NCBI GenBank assembly: GCA_946484175.1
Contig: CAMLSX010000006.1
Span: 1 to 64,000 of the forward strand
Length of the DNA: 64,000 bases
From: an uncultured Clostridia bacterium
GTDB lineage: Bacteria > Bacillota > Clostridia > Oscillospirales > Acutalibacteraceae
Reading direction: 5' to 3'
Part shown: piece after piece, positions 50,880 through 58,672 of the stretch
How the letters are laid out: every line of letters begins with the position of its first letter
How positions within the stretch are numbered: position 1 is the stretch's first letter
Program-made: the position numbers and the translations under genes
Notes under the pieces: generated by a model
Seen by the model: the letters and a program-made list of their open reading frames with translations, nothing else
What the model was told of the DNA's origin: nothing
Databases searched by the model: none

Positions 50880-50923
50880 TTGCATCAAAGTTGTATCATT
50901 TTTGCATCATTCTTGTATCATAA
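50880..50923 (+). repeat. Four 11-bp direct repeats in the 5' leader (copy 1)
   Basis: TTGCATCAAAG, TTGTATCATTT, TTGCATCATTC and TTGTATCATAA lie head-to-tail at 50880, 50891, 50902 and 50913, exactly one helical turn apart, ending 12 bp before the AAGGAGG ribosome site. Confidence 0.85.
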
Positions 50924-50948
50924 AAATCGATTTAAGGAGGAATCTATT

Positions 50949-51668
50949 ATGAAAAAGAGGAAAATGGTGGTTTGCGTGTTGGCGGGAGCTTTGGCAGCAG
51001 CAATGCTGTGTACTTCGTGTGATCTGGATGCCGGAATTCCTGAACCGTCGTCTTCTCCGGAACAAACTGCATCTTTATCCTCTCAGGAGGAAGAAGAGAG
51101 CGAAAAAAAGCCCCTGAAAGACCGCGAAGTCAAACAGATTGGTGATACCGTAGAATATACGTATATCACCTATGGAGATGACATGCCCACAACCATCGCC
51201 TGTACTGTACAGAAGGTAGAGATTTTTGACAACTGGAGTGACACAGGAATCCCAGAGGATGACTTTTTGACCAACCTTTTGAACGAAAACCAGTTGGTTC
51301 TGCTGGAAGCCAAGATAAAAAAGGTCAGCGGCCCAGAGAAAAAAGAGGACTCTTGGGACAGTATCCTCGATTTGAGCATCATCAATAATGATGTGAAACA
51401 GATGATGATAGAATATCGTACACTTATGCCTGCCGACGTGGTGTATTTCAGCGGATATTCAGAGTCGAGTGGGAATTATTATAATTATTGGCTTGACCCC
51501 AGCGAAGAAGAAGTATTTCAGGTGGGCTATCAGGTAAATGACCCGATCTTTGAACGTGGCAAGAAATTTGCCAGCTTTGATAATCTCGATGGGCTGGCGC
51601 TGTATGTCAGTCATAGCAGCTCTGATGACGCAATGAGCGGAACAATTATCGACCTTTCAGCAGAGTAA
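50949..51668 (+). CDS. Putative lipoprotein, paralogue 1 of 4
   Basis: 239 residues from the ATG at 50949, preceded by AAGGAGGA; 23 in-frame codons upstream fall inside the repeat leader. A signal peptide ends LCTSCD, so a lipid-linked Cys is likely, although Cys at -3 is unusual. A Ser/Glu-rich linker precedes a beta-rich domain: QIGDTVEYTYITYG, TCTVQKVEIFDNWSDTGIPED-like and YWLDPSEEEVFQVGYQ. Diverged relative of the three copies downstream. The domain resembles DUF5028/DUF4352-type extracellular domains. Function unknown. Confidence 0.75.
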   Translation: MKKRKMVVCVLAGALAAAMLCTSCDLDAGIPEPSSSPEQTASLSSQEEEESEKKPLKDREVKQIGDTVEYTYITYGDDMPTTIACTVQKVEIFDNWSDTGIPEDDFLTNLLNENQLVLLEAKIKKVSGPEKKEDSWDSILDLSIINNDVKQMMIEYRTLMPADVVYFSGYSESSGNYYNYWLDPSEEEVFQVGYQVNDPIFERGKKFASFDNLDGLALYVSHSSSDDAMSGTIIDLSAE

Positions 51669-51710
51669 AAACACGATTCATATATTTAGTTTACCAAAGG
51701 AGGCAACAGC

Positions 51711-52466
51711 ATGAAAGCGAGAAAGAAATGTGTATTGGCGGGGGTACTGGCAGCGCTGCTGCTCTTCACTTCCTGCGACACCATTAACGCGTACCTTTCA
51801 GGCGAACAGCAAGCGCCACAGGAACCGGCAGAGGCCCAGCGTGCGGAATATGCCAAAAAGGCCACCGAAGAGGGCGGTATGAAGAAAATCGGCGACACGG
51901 TAGAGTACGTTTCAGATCTTGCAGGTACAAAAATGGCCTACACAGTGCAGAAGGTAGAAATTTTTGACGACTACCGCGATTCGGGTATTCCGGAGGAGGA
52001 ATTAGAACCGCGGGAACCGAATGAGAATCCCATCGTGGTGGTTGAAGTAAAAGCGAAAAAGGTCAGTGGCAAAGAGAAACAGAAAGTCAATGATGAAGAG
52101 AATAAATTCGATGAATACAGCAATATTGGTGATATCCGGATTTTAAACAGAGGGATGCTAGATGAAGAGAAAGAAACTGGACGTGCTTATATGCCGGAAA
52201 TCCTGTATTTCAGCGGACATCCCTCTGCGGAAGACGACCCAATTGGACAGCATTATTGTAAATATTGGCTCGATCCAGGGGAAGAAGCGGTATTTCAGGT
52301 GGCCTGGCAGATGGAGGATCCTGTTTTTGAGCGTGGGCAAAAAGCAATTATATTTGATAACCTGGACGGCGGAGTGTATTTACGTATTGGAGGAAGTTCC
52401 TCTCCGCCAGTAGGTGCCTATGTTGATTTAGAAATGAATGTGGAAGAAGGCAAAGCAGAATCATAA
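51711..52466 (+). CDS. Putative lipoprotein, paralogue 2 of 4
   Basis: 251 residues; ATG after AAAGGAGG. The signal LAGVLAALLLFTSCD ends in a lipobox with Asp at +2. The mature domain contains GGMKKIGDTVEYVSDLAGTK, YTVQKVEIFDDYRDSGIPEE, NPIVVVEVKAKKVSGKEK and YFSGHP...YWLDPGEEAVFQVAWQ. It is strikingly similar to paralogue 3, which begins 12 bp later, so the pair arose by recent tandem duplication. Probably faces the outside of the membrane. No function known. Confidence 0.75.
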   Translation: MKARKKCVLAGVLAALLLFTSCDTINAYLSGEQQAPQEPAEAQRAEYAKKATEEGGMKKIGDTVEYVSDLAGTKMAYTVQKVEIFDDYRDSGIPEEELEPREPNENPIVVVEVKAKKVSGKEKQKVNDEENKFDEYSNIGDIRILNRGMLDEEKETGRAYMPEILYFSGHPSAEDDPIGQHYCKYWLDPGEEAVFQVAWQMEDPVFERGQKAIIFDNLDGGVYLRIGGSSSPPVGAYVDLEMNVEEGKAES

Positions 52467-52478
52467 AGGAGGGGCAAT

Positions 52479-53231
52479 ATGAAAGCGAGAAAAAAATGTG
52501 TACTGGCGGGGGTGCTGGCAGCGCTGCTGCTCTTCACTTCCTGTGACACCATCAACGCATACCTTTCAGGCGAACAGCAGACGCCGCAGGAACCGGCGGA
52601 TGTCATCCGTGCGGAAGATGCCAAAAAGGCCACCGAAGAAGGCGGCATGAAGAAAATCGGCGACACGGTGGAGTACGTTTCAGATCTTGCAGGTACAAAA
52701 ATGGCCTACACAGTACAGAAGGTAGAAATTTTTAACGACTACCGCGATTCCGGGATTCCGGAGGAGGAATTAGAACCGCAGGAACTGAATGAGAATCCTA
52801 TCGTAGTGATTGAAGTAAAAGCGAAAAAGGTCAGTGGCAAAGAGAAACAGAAAGTCAATGATGAAAAGAATAAATTTGATGAATATAGCAATATCGCTGA
52901 TATCCGGATTTATAATGGGGATTTGATGGAGAAAAAAAAAGAAACTGGAAGTGCCTATATGCCGGAAATCCTGTATTTCAGCGGGCATCCTTCTGTAGAA
53001 GACGACCCAATTGGACAGCATTATTATAAATACTGGCTCGATCCGGGGGAAGAAGTGGTATTTCAGGTGGCCTGGCAGGTAGAGAATCCTGTTTTTGAGC
53101 ATGGGCAAAAAACAATAGGTTTTGATAATTTGGACGGCGGGTTGTACCTGCATATTGGGGGAGATTCTTCTCCGCCAAGAGGTGCTTATGTTGATCTGGA
53201 AATGAATGTAGAAGAAAGCAAATCGGAGTAA
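52479..53231 (+). CDS. Putative lipoprotein, paralogue 3 of 4
   Basis: 250 residues; ATG after AAAGGAGGGG. Nearly the same as paralogue 2 in the signal peptide and first 120 residues, with most differences between residues 130 and 170 (IADIRIYNGDLMEKKKE) and near the end. The lipobox FTSCD is retained. The operon that starts at 50802 covers paralogues 1-3; no promoter is seen between 2 and 3. Confidence 0.75.
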   Translation: MKARKKCVLAGVLAALLLFTSCDTINAYLSGEQQTPQEPADVIRAEDAKKATEEGGMKKIGDTVEYVSDLAGTKMAYTVQKVEIFNDYRDSGIPEEELEPQELNENPIVVIEVKAKKVSGKEKQKVNDEKNKFDEYSNIADIRIYNGDLMEKKKETGSAYMPEILYFSGHPSVEDDPIGQHYYKYWLDPGEEVVFQVAWQVENPVFEHGQKTIGFDNLDGGLYLHIGGDSSPPRGAYVDLEMNVEESKSE

Positions 53232-53284
53232 TATGCCTATATTGCGAATTTCACAAAATATTTATAACAAATTCCATAAAAGTA

Positions 53285-53313
53285 TTGATATTTTATTAAA
53301 AAGGTGATATAGT
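53285..53313 (+). promoter_or_regulatory. Promoter of lipoprotein paralogue 4
   Basis: TTGATA (53285-53290), a 17-bp spacer and TATAGT (53308-53313), upstream of a second copy of the repeat leader. Confidence 0.7.
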
Positions 53314-53362
53314 TTTTATATAAGTTTGAAATTAAAATAAAAAATTTAGAAATGTAAAGCAA

Positions 53363-53406
53363 TTGCATCAAAGTTGTATCGTTTTTGCATCATTCTTGTA
53401 TCATGA
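53363..53406 (+). repeat. Four 11-bp direct repeats in the 5' leader (copy 2)
   Basis: TTGCATCAAAG, TTGTATCGTTT, TTGCATCATTC and TTGTATCATGA at 53363, 53374, 53385 and 53396. Same order and spacing as the set at 50880, again ending about 10 bp before the ribosome site. Confidence 0.85.
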
Positions 53407-53430
53407 AAACCAATTTAAGGAGGCAACAGC

Positions 53431-54180
53431 ATGAAAGCAAGAAAAAAATGTGCACTGGCGGGGGTGCTGGCAGCGCTGCTGCTTTTTACCTCCTGCGACA
53501 CCATCAACGCGTATCTTTCAGGCGAACAGCAGACGCCGCAGGAGCCAGCGGAGGCCCAGCGTGCGGAATATGCCAAAAAGGCCACGGAAGAGGGCGGCAT
53601 GAAAAAAATCGGCGACACCGTGGAGTGTGAAGATTTGGGAGGCGTGATCATGGCCTACACGGTGCAGAAGGTGGAAATTTTTGACGACTACCGCGATTCA
53701 GGAATTCCGGAGGAAGAATTAGAACCGCGGGAACCGAATGATAACCCCATTGTGGTGGTTGAAGTAAAGGCGAAAAAGGTCAGCGGCCCAGAAAAGCGGG
53801 AGACCAATGGTGCGGAAGATAAATTCGACGATTATCAACATATCAACAATATCCGGATTTTAAACGGGGATTTGATGGAGGAGGAGAAAAAAACAGGAAG
53901 CGCCCTTATTCCGAATGTTCTGTATTTCAGCGGGCATCCTCCTGTGGAAGAGGGTGGCTTTAGACAAAATCATTGCCGCTTTTGGCTCGACCCGGGAGAA
54001 GAAGAGGTGTTTCAGGTAGTTTGGCAGGTGGCAGATCCTGTTTTTGAGCATGGAAAAAGAATGATTGCATTTGATAACCTGAATGGCGGTCTATACCTGT
54101 ATATTGGGATGGATTCCTCTCCGCCAAGAGGTGCTTATGTCGATCTGGAAATGAATGTAGAAGAAGGTAAATCAAAATAA
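53431..54180 (+). CDS. Putative lipoprotein, paralogue 4 of 4
   Basis: 249 residues; ATG after AAGGAGG. The signal and lipobox (LLLFTSCD) match paralogues 2 and 3. The mature domain keeps GGMKKIGDTVECEDLGG and YTVQKVEIFDDYRDSGIPEE but diverges in the middle (VSGPEKRETNGAEDKFDDY) and at FWLDPGEEEVFQVVWQ. It has its own promoter and a duplicated repeat leader, so a block containing promoter, leader and gene was copied. Confidence 0.75.
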   Translation: MKARKKCALAGVLAALLLFTSCDTINAYLSGEQQTPQEPAEAQRAEYAKKATEEGGMKKIGDTVECEDLGGVIMAYTVQKVEIFDDYRDSGIPEEELEPREPNDNPIVVVEVKAKKVSGPEKRETNGAEDKFDDYQHINNIRILNGDLMEEEKKTGSALIPNVLYFSGHPPVEEGGFRQNHCRFWLDPGEEEVFQVVWQVADPVFEHGKRMIAFDNLNGGLYLYIGMDSSPPRGAYVDLEMNVEEGKSK

Positions 54181-54232
54181 AAAGTGTGTTATATACACGA
54201 AACAAAAAATAACAAAAAATATAAACAATCAC

Positions 54233-54261
54233 TTGACATTTTATAGAATAAGTATTATACT
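54233..54261 (+). promoter_or_regulatory. Consensus sigma-A promoter of the secreted peptide gene
   Basis: TTGACA (54233-54238), a 17-bp spacer and TATACT (54256-54261), the strongest promoter seen in the window. Confidence 0.85.
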
Positions 54262-54271
54262 TATAGCAGAA

Positions 54272-54294
54272 TTACCGCGCGGCAATTACGGTAA
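54272..54294 (+). promoter_or_regulatory. Putative operator over the transcription start
   Basis: Inverted repeat TTACCG (54272-54277) and CGGTAA (54289-54294), 11 bp apart, starting 11 bp after the -10, where a repressor would block initiation. Confidence 0.5.
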
Positions 54295-54322
54295 AAAATA
54301 ATTAAAAAAGGAGAGTTGTAGT

Positions 54323-54739
54323 ATGAAACTGAAACGCGTATGCGCATTCTGCGCGTCTGTCTTGATGCTGGCCTCCTCGGCCTTACCGGCTTCGGCAGTT
54401 GAGAGTTATGACCCTACTGTATGGAATTTCGATATTTCTTACAACCAGACGTCTTATACCACCGGGCCAAGACCAAAACTGGATACTTCCGGTACGTATG
54501 TGTATTATTCAGGCGGCACTCCTGCAAGCTTGGCTTGCGATGTGCTCAATGGATATGGGCAATCTATGTGCGATAGTATCGGCTCCATCAGCTTGGGGCA
54601 AAAAGGCCTGATTGCGCAGTATGTGTACGAAGAGGGACATCGTTCGGCAAAACTGAAGCTTACTTCTTCCACTACATACGGCGGTGCAGGCGGCGAATGG
54701 AGCCCTGACAGCGTGGATCCCTATCCGTATATTAATTAA
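54323..54739 (+). CDS. Secreted WSPDS-motif protein, candidate bacteriocin-like peptide
   Basis: 138 residues; ATG after AAGGAGAG. A classical signal peptide (LMLASSALPASA) predicts cleavage after Ala25, leaving ~113 residues. The mature protein is rich in Tyr, Ser, Thr and Gly and has two Cys (72 and 83). A YVYEEGHRSAKLKLTSST strand pair precedes a C-terminal GGEWSPDSVDPYPYIN. The WSPDS ending is shared by small secreted Firmicutes proteins located next to ABC exporters, some likened to lactococcin 972-type bacteriocins. The exporter genes follow after a hairpin. Bacteriocin activity is an inference. Confidence 0.7.
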   Translation: MKLKRVCAFCASVLMLASSALPASAVESYDPTVWNFDISYNQTSYTTGPRPKLDTSGTYVYYSGGTPASLACDVLNGYGQSMCDSIGSISLGQKGLIAQYVYEEGHRSAKLKLTSSTTYGGAGGEWSPDSVDPYPYIN

Positions 54740-54757
54740 CCTGTAAAAAAACTACAA

Positions 54758-54790
54758 AAGGCCCTGCGGGCATGCTGCACGCAGGGCCTT
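54758..54790 (+). other. Intercistronic hairpin after the secreted peptide gene
   Basis: AAGGCCCTGCG (54758-54768) pairs with CGCAGGGCCTT (54780-54790). There is no T-run on the plus strand, so it probably causes partial termination, giving more peptide than exporter. Confidence 0.65.
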
Positions 54791-54819
54791 GGTATTGAAA
54801 AGAGGGAAGGGTCTGGTTT

Positions 54820-55680
54820 ATGAAACGTCTGTTACAAATTGAGCTGAAAAAAGCATTCAGCAATAAACTGTTTTGGATTACCCTGGCGCTGGGGCTTCTG
54901 ATTGTTTCCATCAGTGCCGCCCAAAATATTGGGCGATATTTTTGGAGCCTTGAGGCAAAGCAATTGCAAAAGGAACTTCTGGGAGAAGGGGCTTATAATC
55001 CATTGTATCCTTTGTCTGCCCTGTATAATAACTGGATCGGTGCCGACTACGCAGCACCGATGACTTCGCTGTATTATATCCTCTTGCCATTGCTGGCGTC
55101 GCTGGCCTATGGCTGGTCTTACTTTACAGAGAAAAAAAGCGGGTATGTCAAAAATGTCGTTACCCGTATCGATAAAAAGAAGTATTACCTTTCCAAATAT
55201 ATCGCGGTCTTTCTGGCGGGCGGCGCCGTGGTAGCCATCCCTCTGCTTGTCAATGTGCTCGCTGTGGCCTGTGTGGTTCCTGCTTATCAGCCGGATATGT
55301 TTTATGGGATGTATTATGCGATGAGTTATCATTATATGATCAGATTGTTCTTTTCTATGCCGGTGTTGTATGTAGCATATGTACTGGTGCTGGACTTTGT
55401 ATTTGCGGGGTTGATCGCCACGCTCAGCCTGGCGCTGACATTCTTCGTCAATAACCGCTTTGCGGTTGTGCTGCTGCCCATGCTGTTCTTTATGTGGGTG
55501 CAGTATATGCAGGATCTTGCACGGCAAACTTTTCCTTTTATATCCCCATTTTCACCGCAGGAATTTTTGAAAGCCTATGGTAGAAGCACTTTGATTTGGG
55601 TCGTCGTATGGGGAATTGGTTTGCTGGTGGTTACGCTGGGCATTGTATACGGCAAGGGGGCGAAGGATGATGTTTTTTAA
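54820..55680 (+). CDS. ABC-2-type permease, subunit 1
   Basis: 286 residues; ATG after GAGGGAAGGG. Six predicted TM helices with a long extracytoplasmic loop after the first (about residues 35-85). Segments GWSYFTEKKSGYVKNVVTRIDKKKYYLSKY and AVFLAGGAVVAIPLLVNVLAV are typical of bacteriocin-associated ABC-2 permeases. Works with the overlapping second permease and the ATPase downstream; exports a peptide or confers resistance to it. Confidence 0.8.
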   Translation: MKRLLQIELKKAFSNKLFWITLALGLLIVSISAAQNIGRYFWSLEAKQLQKELLGEGAYNPLYPLSALYNNWIGADYAAPMTSLYYILLPLLASLAYGWSYFTEKKSGYVKNVVTRIDKKKYYLSKYIAVFLAGGAVVAIPLLVNVLAVACVVPAYQPDMFYGMYYAMSYHYMIRLFFSMPVLYVAYVLVLDFVFAGLIATLSLALTFFVNNRFAVVLLPMLFFMWVQYMQDLARQTFPFISPFSPQEFLKAYGRSTLIWVVVWGIGLLVVTLGIVYGKGAKDDVF

Positions 55681-56530
55681 GCTGATCCGATATGATATCA
55701 AGGTTGGTTTTGCTTCTACACTAAAACGTTATCTGGCCGCTCTGCTGCTCTTCCCGCTGATGCTGTTGAATTTCTGGCTGACAGCAACAGCTGTCAATAA
55801 TGCAGCGCTGCAAAACGGCGACTTACAGGGCGTTGTCCGCGGGTCGTTCGGTGACCTGATGCTGTACACCTTCGGCGGGATGCAGAAATATATCCCGGAG
55901 CCTGGTGTAGCCTTCCAGTTTCCGGCATTTTGGATGCTGCTGTATCTGCTGTTGGCGTATATTACCCTGTATTATCCGTTTAACGACCTGGAAGAATCGG
56001 GTCAGAACATACTGGTGCGTTCGGGCGGCCGCCGGTTGTGGTGGTTTTCCAAGTGTATCTGGAATGTCTCGTCTGTCATCGTGTTTTTCCTGCTGGGCTG
56101 GCTGGTGATGCTGGCAGGAACTTTGCTGATGGGCGGCCCGATGAGTATGGAGCTCTCATCGGGTATGCAGGCAGTGCTGAAATTGAATGGCAGCTTCTAT
56201 ATGTCCTGGGTGAATTCACTGGCACTGGAAACGATGCTTCTGCCGCCGCTGGTGATGGCGGCGCTGAGCCTGCTGCAAATGACATTTTCGCTGTTTATCA
56301 AACCATTTTACAGTTTCATTGTCACAACCAGTATCCTGCTGGTGTCGAGTTATTACCTGTCTCCGTTCCTGATAGGAAACTACGCGATGCCGCTGCGCAG
56401 CGACCGATTATTGGGAGATGGTGTGAACCTGACAGTGGGAATCTGGTTTGCAGTGGCAGTGATTGTGCTTTCTGTAGTAGTGGGCGAAATTGTGTTCCAG
56501 AGACGGGATATTTTGAAAGGGGAGCAGTAA
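55667..56530 (+). CDS. ABC-2-type permease, subunit 2
   Basis: 287 residues from the ATG at 55667 (another ATG follows directly), overlapping the previous gene by 14 bp, so coupled. Six hydrophobic segments, with YYPFNDLEESGQNILVRSGGRRLWWFSKCIWN as the cytoplasmic loop that should contact the ATPase. No motif reveals the substrate. It is unlike subunit 1 in sequence, so the exporter is a heterodimer. Confidence 0.78.
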   Translation: MMFFKLIRYDIKVGFASTLKRYLAALLLFPLMLLNFWLTATAVNNAALQNGDLQGVVRGSFGDLMLYTFGGMQKYIPEPGVAFQFPAFWMLLYLLLAYITLYYPFNDLEESGQNILVRSGGRRLWWFSKCIWNVSSVIVFFLLGWLVMLAGTLLMGGPMSMELSSGMQAVLKLNGSFYMSWVNSLALETMLLPPLVMAALSLLQMTFSLFIKPFYSFIVTTSILLVSSYYLSPFLIGNYAMPLRSDRLLGDGVNLTVGIWFAVAVIVLSVVVGEIVFQRRDILKGEQ

Positions 56531-56531
56531 A

Positions 56532-57179
56532 ATGACAACGATTCAACTGACAGATGTTGTGAAGGATATCAAGGGAAAGCGGATTATTGACCATGTAAGC
56601 CTGGAAATGGAATCGGGCAAAGTGGTAGGATTGAAAGGCGTGAACGGCTCAGGCAAAACAATGCTGATGCGCCTGATTTGCGGATTGATTGTTCCGACTT
56701 CGGGAAGCATTACGATTAATGGCAAACGACTGGGAAAGGATATCACGTTCCCGGAGAGCGTTGGCATCCTGATAGAAAACCCGGCGTTTCTGGATGCGTA
56801 TTCCGGCTTTGAAAACCTGAAACTGCTGGCGTCCATCAAAAATCGGATTGGAGCGGAAAAGATACGTGAGGTTATAGCGCTTGTGGGACTTGACCCGAAC
56901 GACAAAAAGAAATATCGGAAATACTCGCTGGGCATGAAACAGCGGCTGGGCATCGCAGCAGCGGTGATGGAAGAACCTGACATCGTGGTGCTGGATGAAC
57001 CGACCAATGCGCTGGACAGTAATGGAGTGGAGATGTTTAAGAAGGTGCTGCAGCGAGAAAAAGAGCGCGGAGCGCTGGTGATTATTTCCTGTCATGACCT
57101 GAGCACATTGCAGGAGCTTTCAGACGAAATCTACCTGATGGAAAGCGGAGCCCTGCGTCCGTACAGCGGGGAGGAATGA
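56532..57179 (+). CDS. ABC transporter ATP-binding protein of the peptide exporter
   Basis: 215 residues. Walker A GVNGSGKT (36-43), signature LGMKQRLGIA, Walker B VVLDEPTNALD and the H-loop IISCHD are intact. The YSLGMKQR signature is typical of multidrug, bacteriocin and lantibiotic exporters. Begins one base after the second permease gene. Shorter than average because it ends soon after the D-loop and H-loop. Confidence 0.9.
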   Translation: MTTIQLTDVVKDIKGKRIIDHVSLEMESGKVVGLKGVNGSGKTMLMRLICGLIVPTSGSITINGKRLGKDITFPESVGILIENPAFLDAYSGFENLKLLASIKNRIGAEKIREVIALVGLDPNDKKKYRKYSLGMKQRLGIAAAVMEEPDIVVLDEPTNALDSNGVEMFKKVLQREKERGALVIISCHDLSTLQELSDEIYLMESGALRPYSGEE

Positions 57180-57182
57180 GGA

Positions 57183-57809
57183 ATGAAAAAACGATGGATA
57201 GCGGTTCTTCTGGTAGTGCTCTGTGTGGCAGGGGTGAGCCTGCGTATCTGGATAGTGAATCGTGATAATGAACCACAGATTTCGAAAACCTATTCTATGA
57301 ACGAAGTGGTTCCGTTTGAAGACGATTTTTTCTATAGTAAAGATGAAATCCGCGATGGGTATGATATCGAGGTGCTTTCAGCACGTGTCATGACGATAGA
57401 AGAGTATCTGGATGAAATTGGAAAAACGGAAGAAGAGTGGGAAGAGGTCAAAGGAAAAAACGGGGTAAAAGTTCCATATGTATATGATGTGGAGGTTCGT
57501 ATCCGTAATCATGTGGAAGAAGAGAATAATCAATACATAGACCTGATCAATACAGCCTTATACCAGCCAGATAATTTTTATCAGGTTGACAGTGAATTGC
57601 TCTGGATGCGATATCCAACGGTAGACACGAGTTCTTTTGGATTCAGAGTATTGCCGGGAACAGAAACAGTCGTGCACCTGCCCTACCATGTTCTTGATTA
57701 TGATGTGGAACACTACGGTTTTACATTCGAAAAGGTAAAAAATTCCGAGACGTATTTGCTTCTCTCCATGTACCCGGTAAAGAAAATGATTGAAATTATT
57801 CCGGAATAA
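57183..57809 (+). CDS. Membrane-anchored DUF5028-like protein
   Basis: 208 residues; ATG after GGGGAGGAATGAGG, three bases after the ATPase stop. One N-terminal TM helix (WIAVLLVVLCVAGVSLRIWIV) is followed by an extracytoplasmic beta domain: YSMNEVVPFEDDFFY, YDIEVLSARVMTIEEYL and VYDVEVRIRNHVEEENNQY. The pattern matches proteins labelled DUF5028, which commonly accompany such ABC transporters. Candidate immunity or accessory protein for the secreted peptide. The lipoproteins upstream show a related layout. Confidence 0.72.
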   Translation: MKKRWIAVLLVVLCVAGVSLRIWIVNRDNEPQISKTYSMNEVVPFEDDFFYSKDEIRDGYDIEVLSARVMTIEEYLDEIGKTEEEWEEVKGKNGVKVPYVYDVEVRIRNHVEEENNQYIDLINTALYQPDNFYQVDSELLWMRYPTVDTSSFGFRVLPGTETVVHLPYHVLDYDVEHYGFTFEKVKNSETYLLLSMYPVKKMIEIIPE

Positions 57810-57821
57810 ATAAAATATAAC

Positions 57822-57863
57822 AAGGCTCCCTTTTCCCAGCTGCTGCGGGGAAAAGGGAGCCTT
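57822..57863. terminator. Bidirectional terminator
   Basis: A perfect 16-bp stem, AAGGCTCCCTTTTCCC (57822-57837) with its complement at 57848-57863, between convergent genes. Confidence 0.9.
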
Positions 57864-57881
57864 GTCTGTATAAAAAAAGAG

Positions 57882-58130
57882 TTATTTTCCGCAGTATTTA
57901 CGTCTGGTTGCCATGCCCCCGCGAATATGCCGCTGAGCCTTGTTGTATTCCAAAATCCCGCGTACTTCGTGGTACAGCTGCGGATTTACATTTCGTAATC
58001 TTTCTGATACATCTTTATGTACGGTGCTCTTGCTTACTCCAAATTTTTTGGCAGCCCCTCGTACAGTGGTTTTGTTCTCGAGAATATAATTGCCCAGCTC
58101 AACGGCCCGTTCTTCCACGATGCCTTTCAA
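57882..58130 (-). CDS. spoIIID: Sporulation transcriptional regulator SpoIIID
   Basis: 82 residues from a TTG at 58130, preceded by GGGGGGAT. An upstream ATG at 58160 would add ten residues but lies at or before the expected transcription start of a sigma-E promoter at 58161-58188, and known SpoIIID proteins begin at this TTG position. Core TTVRGAAKKFGVSKSTVHKDVSERL is the DNA-binding helix-turn-helix; YNKAQRHIRGGMATRRKY is the basic C-terminal helix. It regulates sigma-E and sigma-K genes in the mother cell. Confidence 0.93.
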   Translation of the reverse strand: MKGIVEERAVELGNYILENKTTVRGAAKKFGVSKSTVHKDVSERLRNVNPQLYHEVRGILEYNKAQRHIRGGMATRRKYCGK

Positions 58131-58160
58131 ATTGATCCCCCCACATACTTTTTGTTTCAT

Positions 58161-58188
58161 ATGTATGCGGAGGAAAAAAAGAATATCA
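58161..58188 (-). promoter_or_regulatory. Sigma-E-type promoter of spoIIID
   Basis: On the minus strand TGATATT (58188-58182), a 14-bp spacer and CATACAT (58167-58161), matching the sigma-E consensus (-35 ATATT, -10 CATACA). Confidence 0.75.
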
Positions 58189-58672
58189 CTATCCAGAGTT
58201 TTTAATCATCCCAACTTTACAGATGTTTAATTTTTAGATTCTCTGCCAACTTCTATTTCAATAATTATGTGTTACCGCCAGCTTTTGCTTTTTGGAATTA
58301 ATATCTATAAATGATTTGAATTATTGTTAGTGTATATAAAATTATTTCTATAATAGATAATTTTTAAAAATATAGAAACCTAAAAGCTATTAATAATTAC
58401 GCATTAAATTGTGAAAATCTTCTATTTTAATGTGTATTTTTTTATAATTATTGCTTGTTGTTGTTTACTTTGCACATAAATTGTGTAGGTATTGATGTGT
58501 ATAAATTCAACAATTTTAAATTTCAGTACAAATTGACTGGTGAATTATTTGTATGGTATTGTTTTTTTGTAATAATATTTGGAATATCGCTAGATACATG
58601 TGCAAATATGTGCGAATTAAATTCATTTTATATCTCCTAACATCTTAATAAGAAAAGAAAGAAGGTATTTTT
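58189..58672. other. A+T-rich gene-free stretch before the RHS gene
   Basis: About 480 bp, clearly richer in A+T than the rest of the window, without a credible gene. A short open frame at 58455-58640 has no ribosome site and a low-complexity translation. No strong promoter is recognised. Confidence 0.6.

Noticed and set aside
50880..53406. The 11-bp leader repeats as a CRISPR or transposon end
   Set aside because: They are too short, have no spacers and no inverted partner, and are tied to two paralogous leaders.
58455..58640. A 61-codon open frame in the spacer before the RHS gene
   Set aside because: No ribosome site, A+T-driven hydrophobic translation and no neighbour that it would fit.
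50574..58672. tRNA-Leu as the attachment site of a genomic island carrying the lipoprotein/peptide cluster
   Set aside because: No integrase gene and no direct repeat of the tRNA 3' end was seen within the window.
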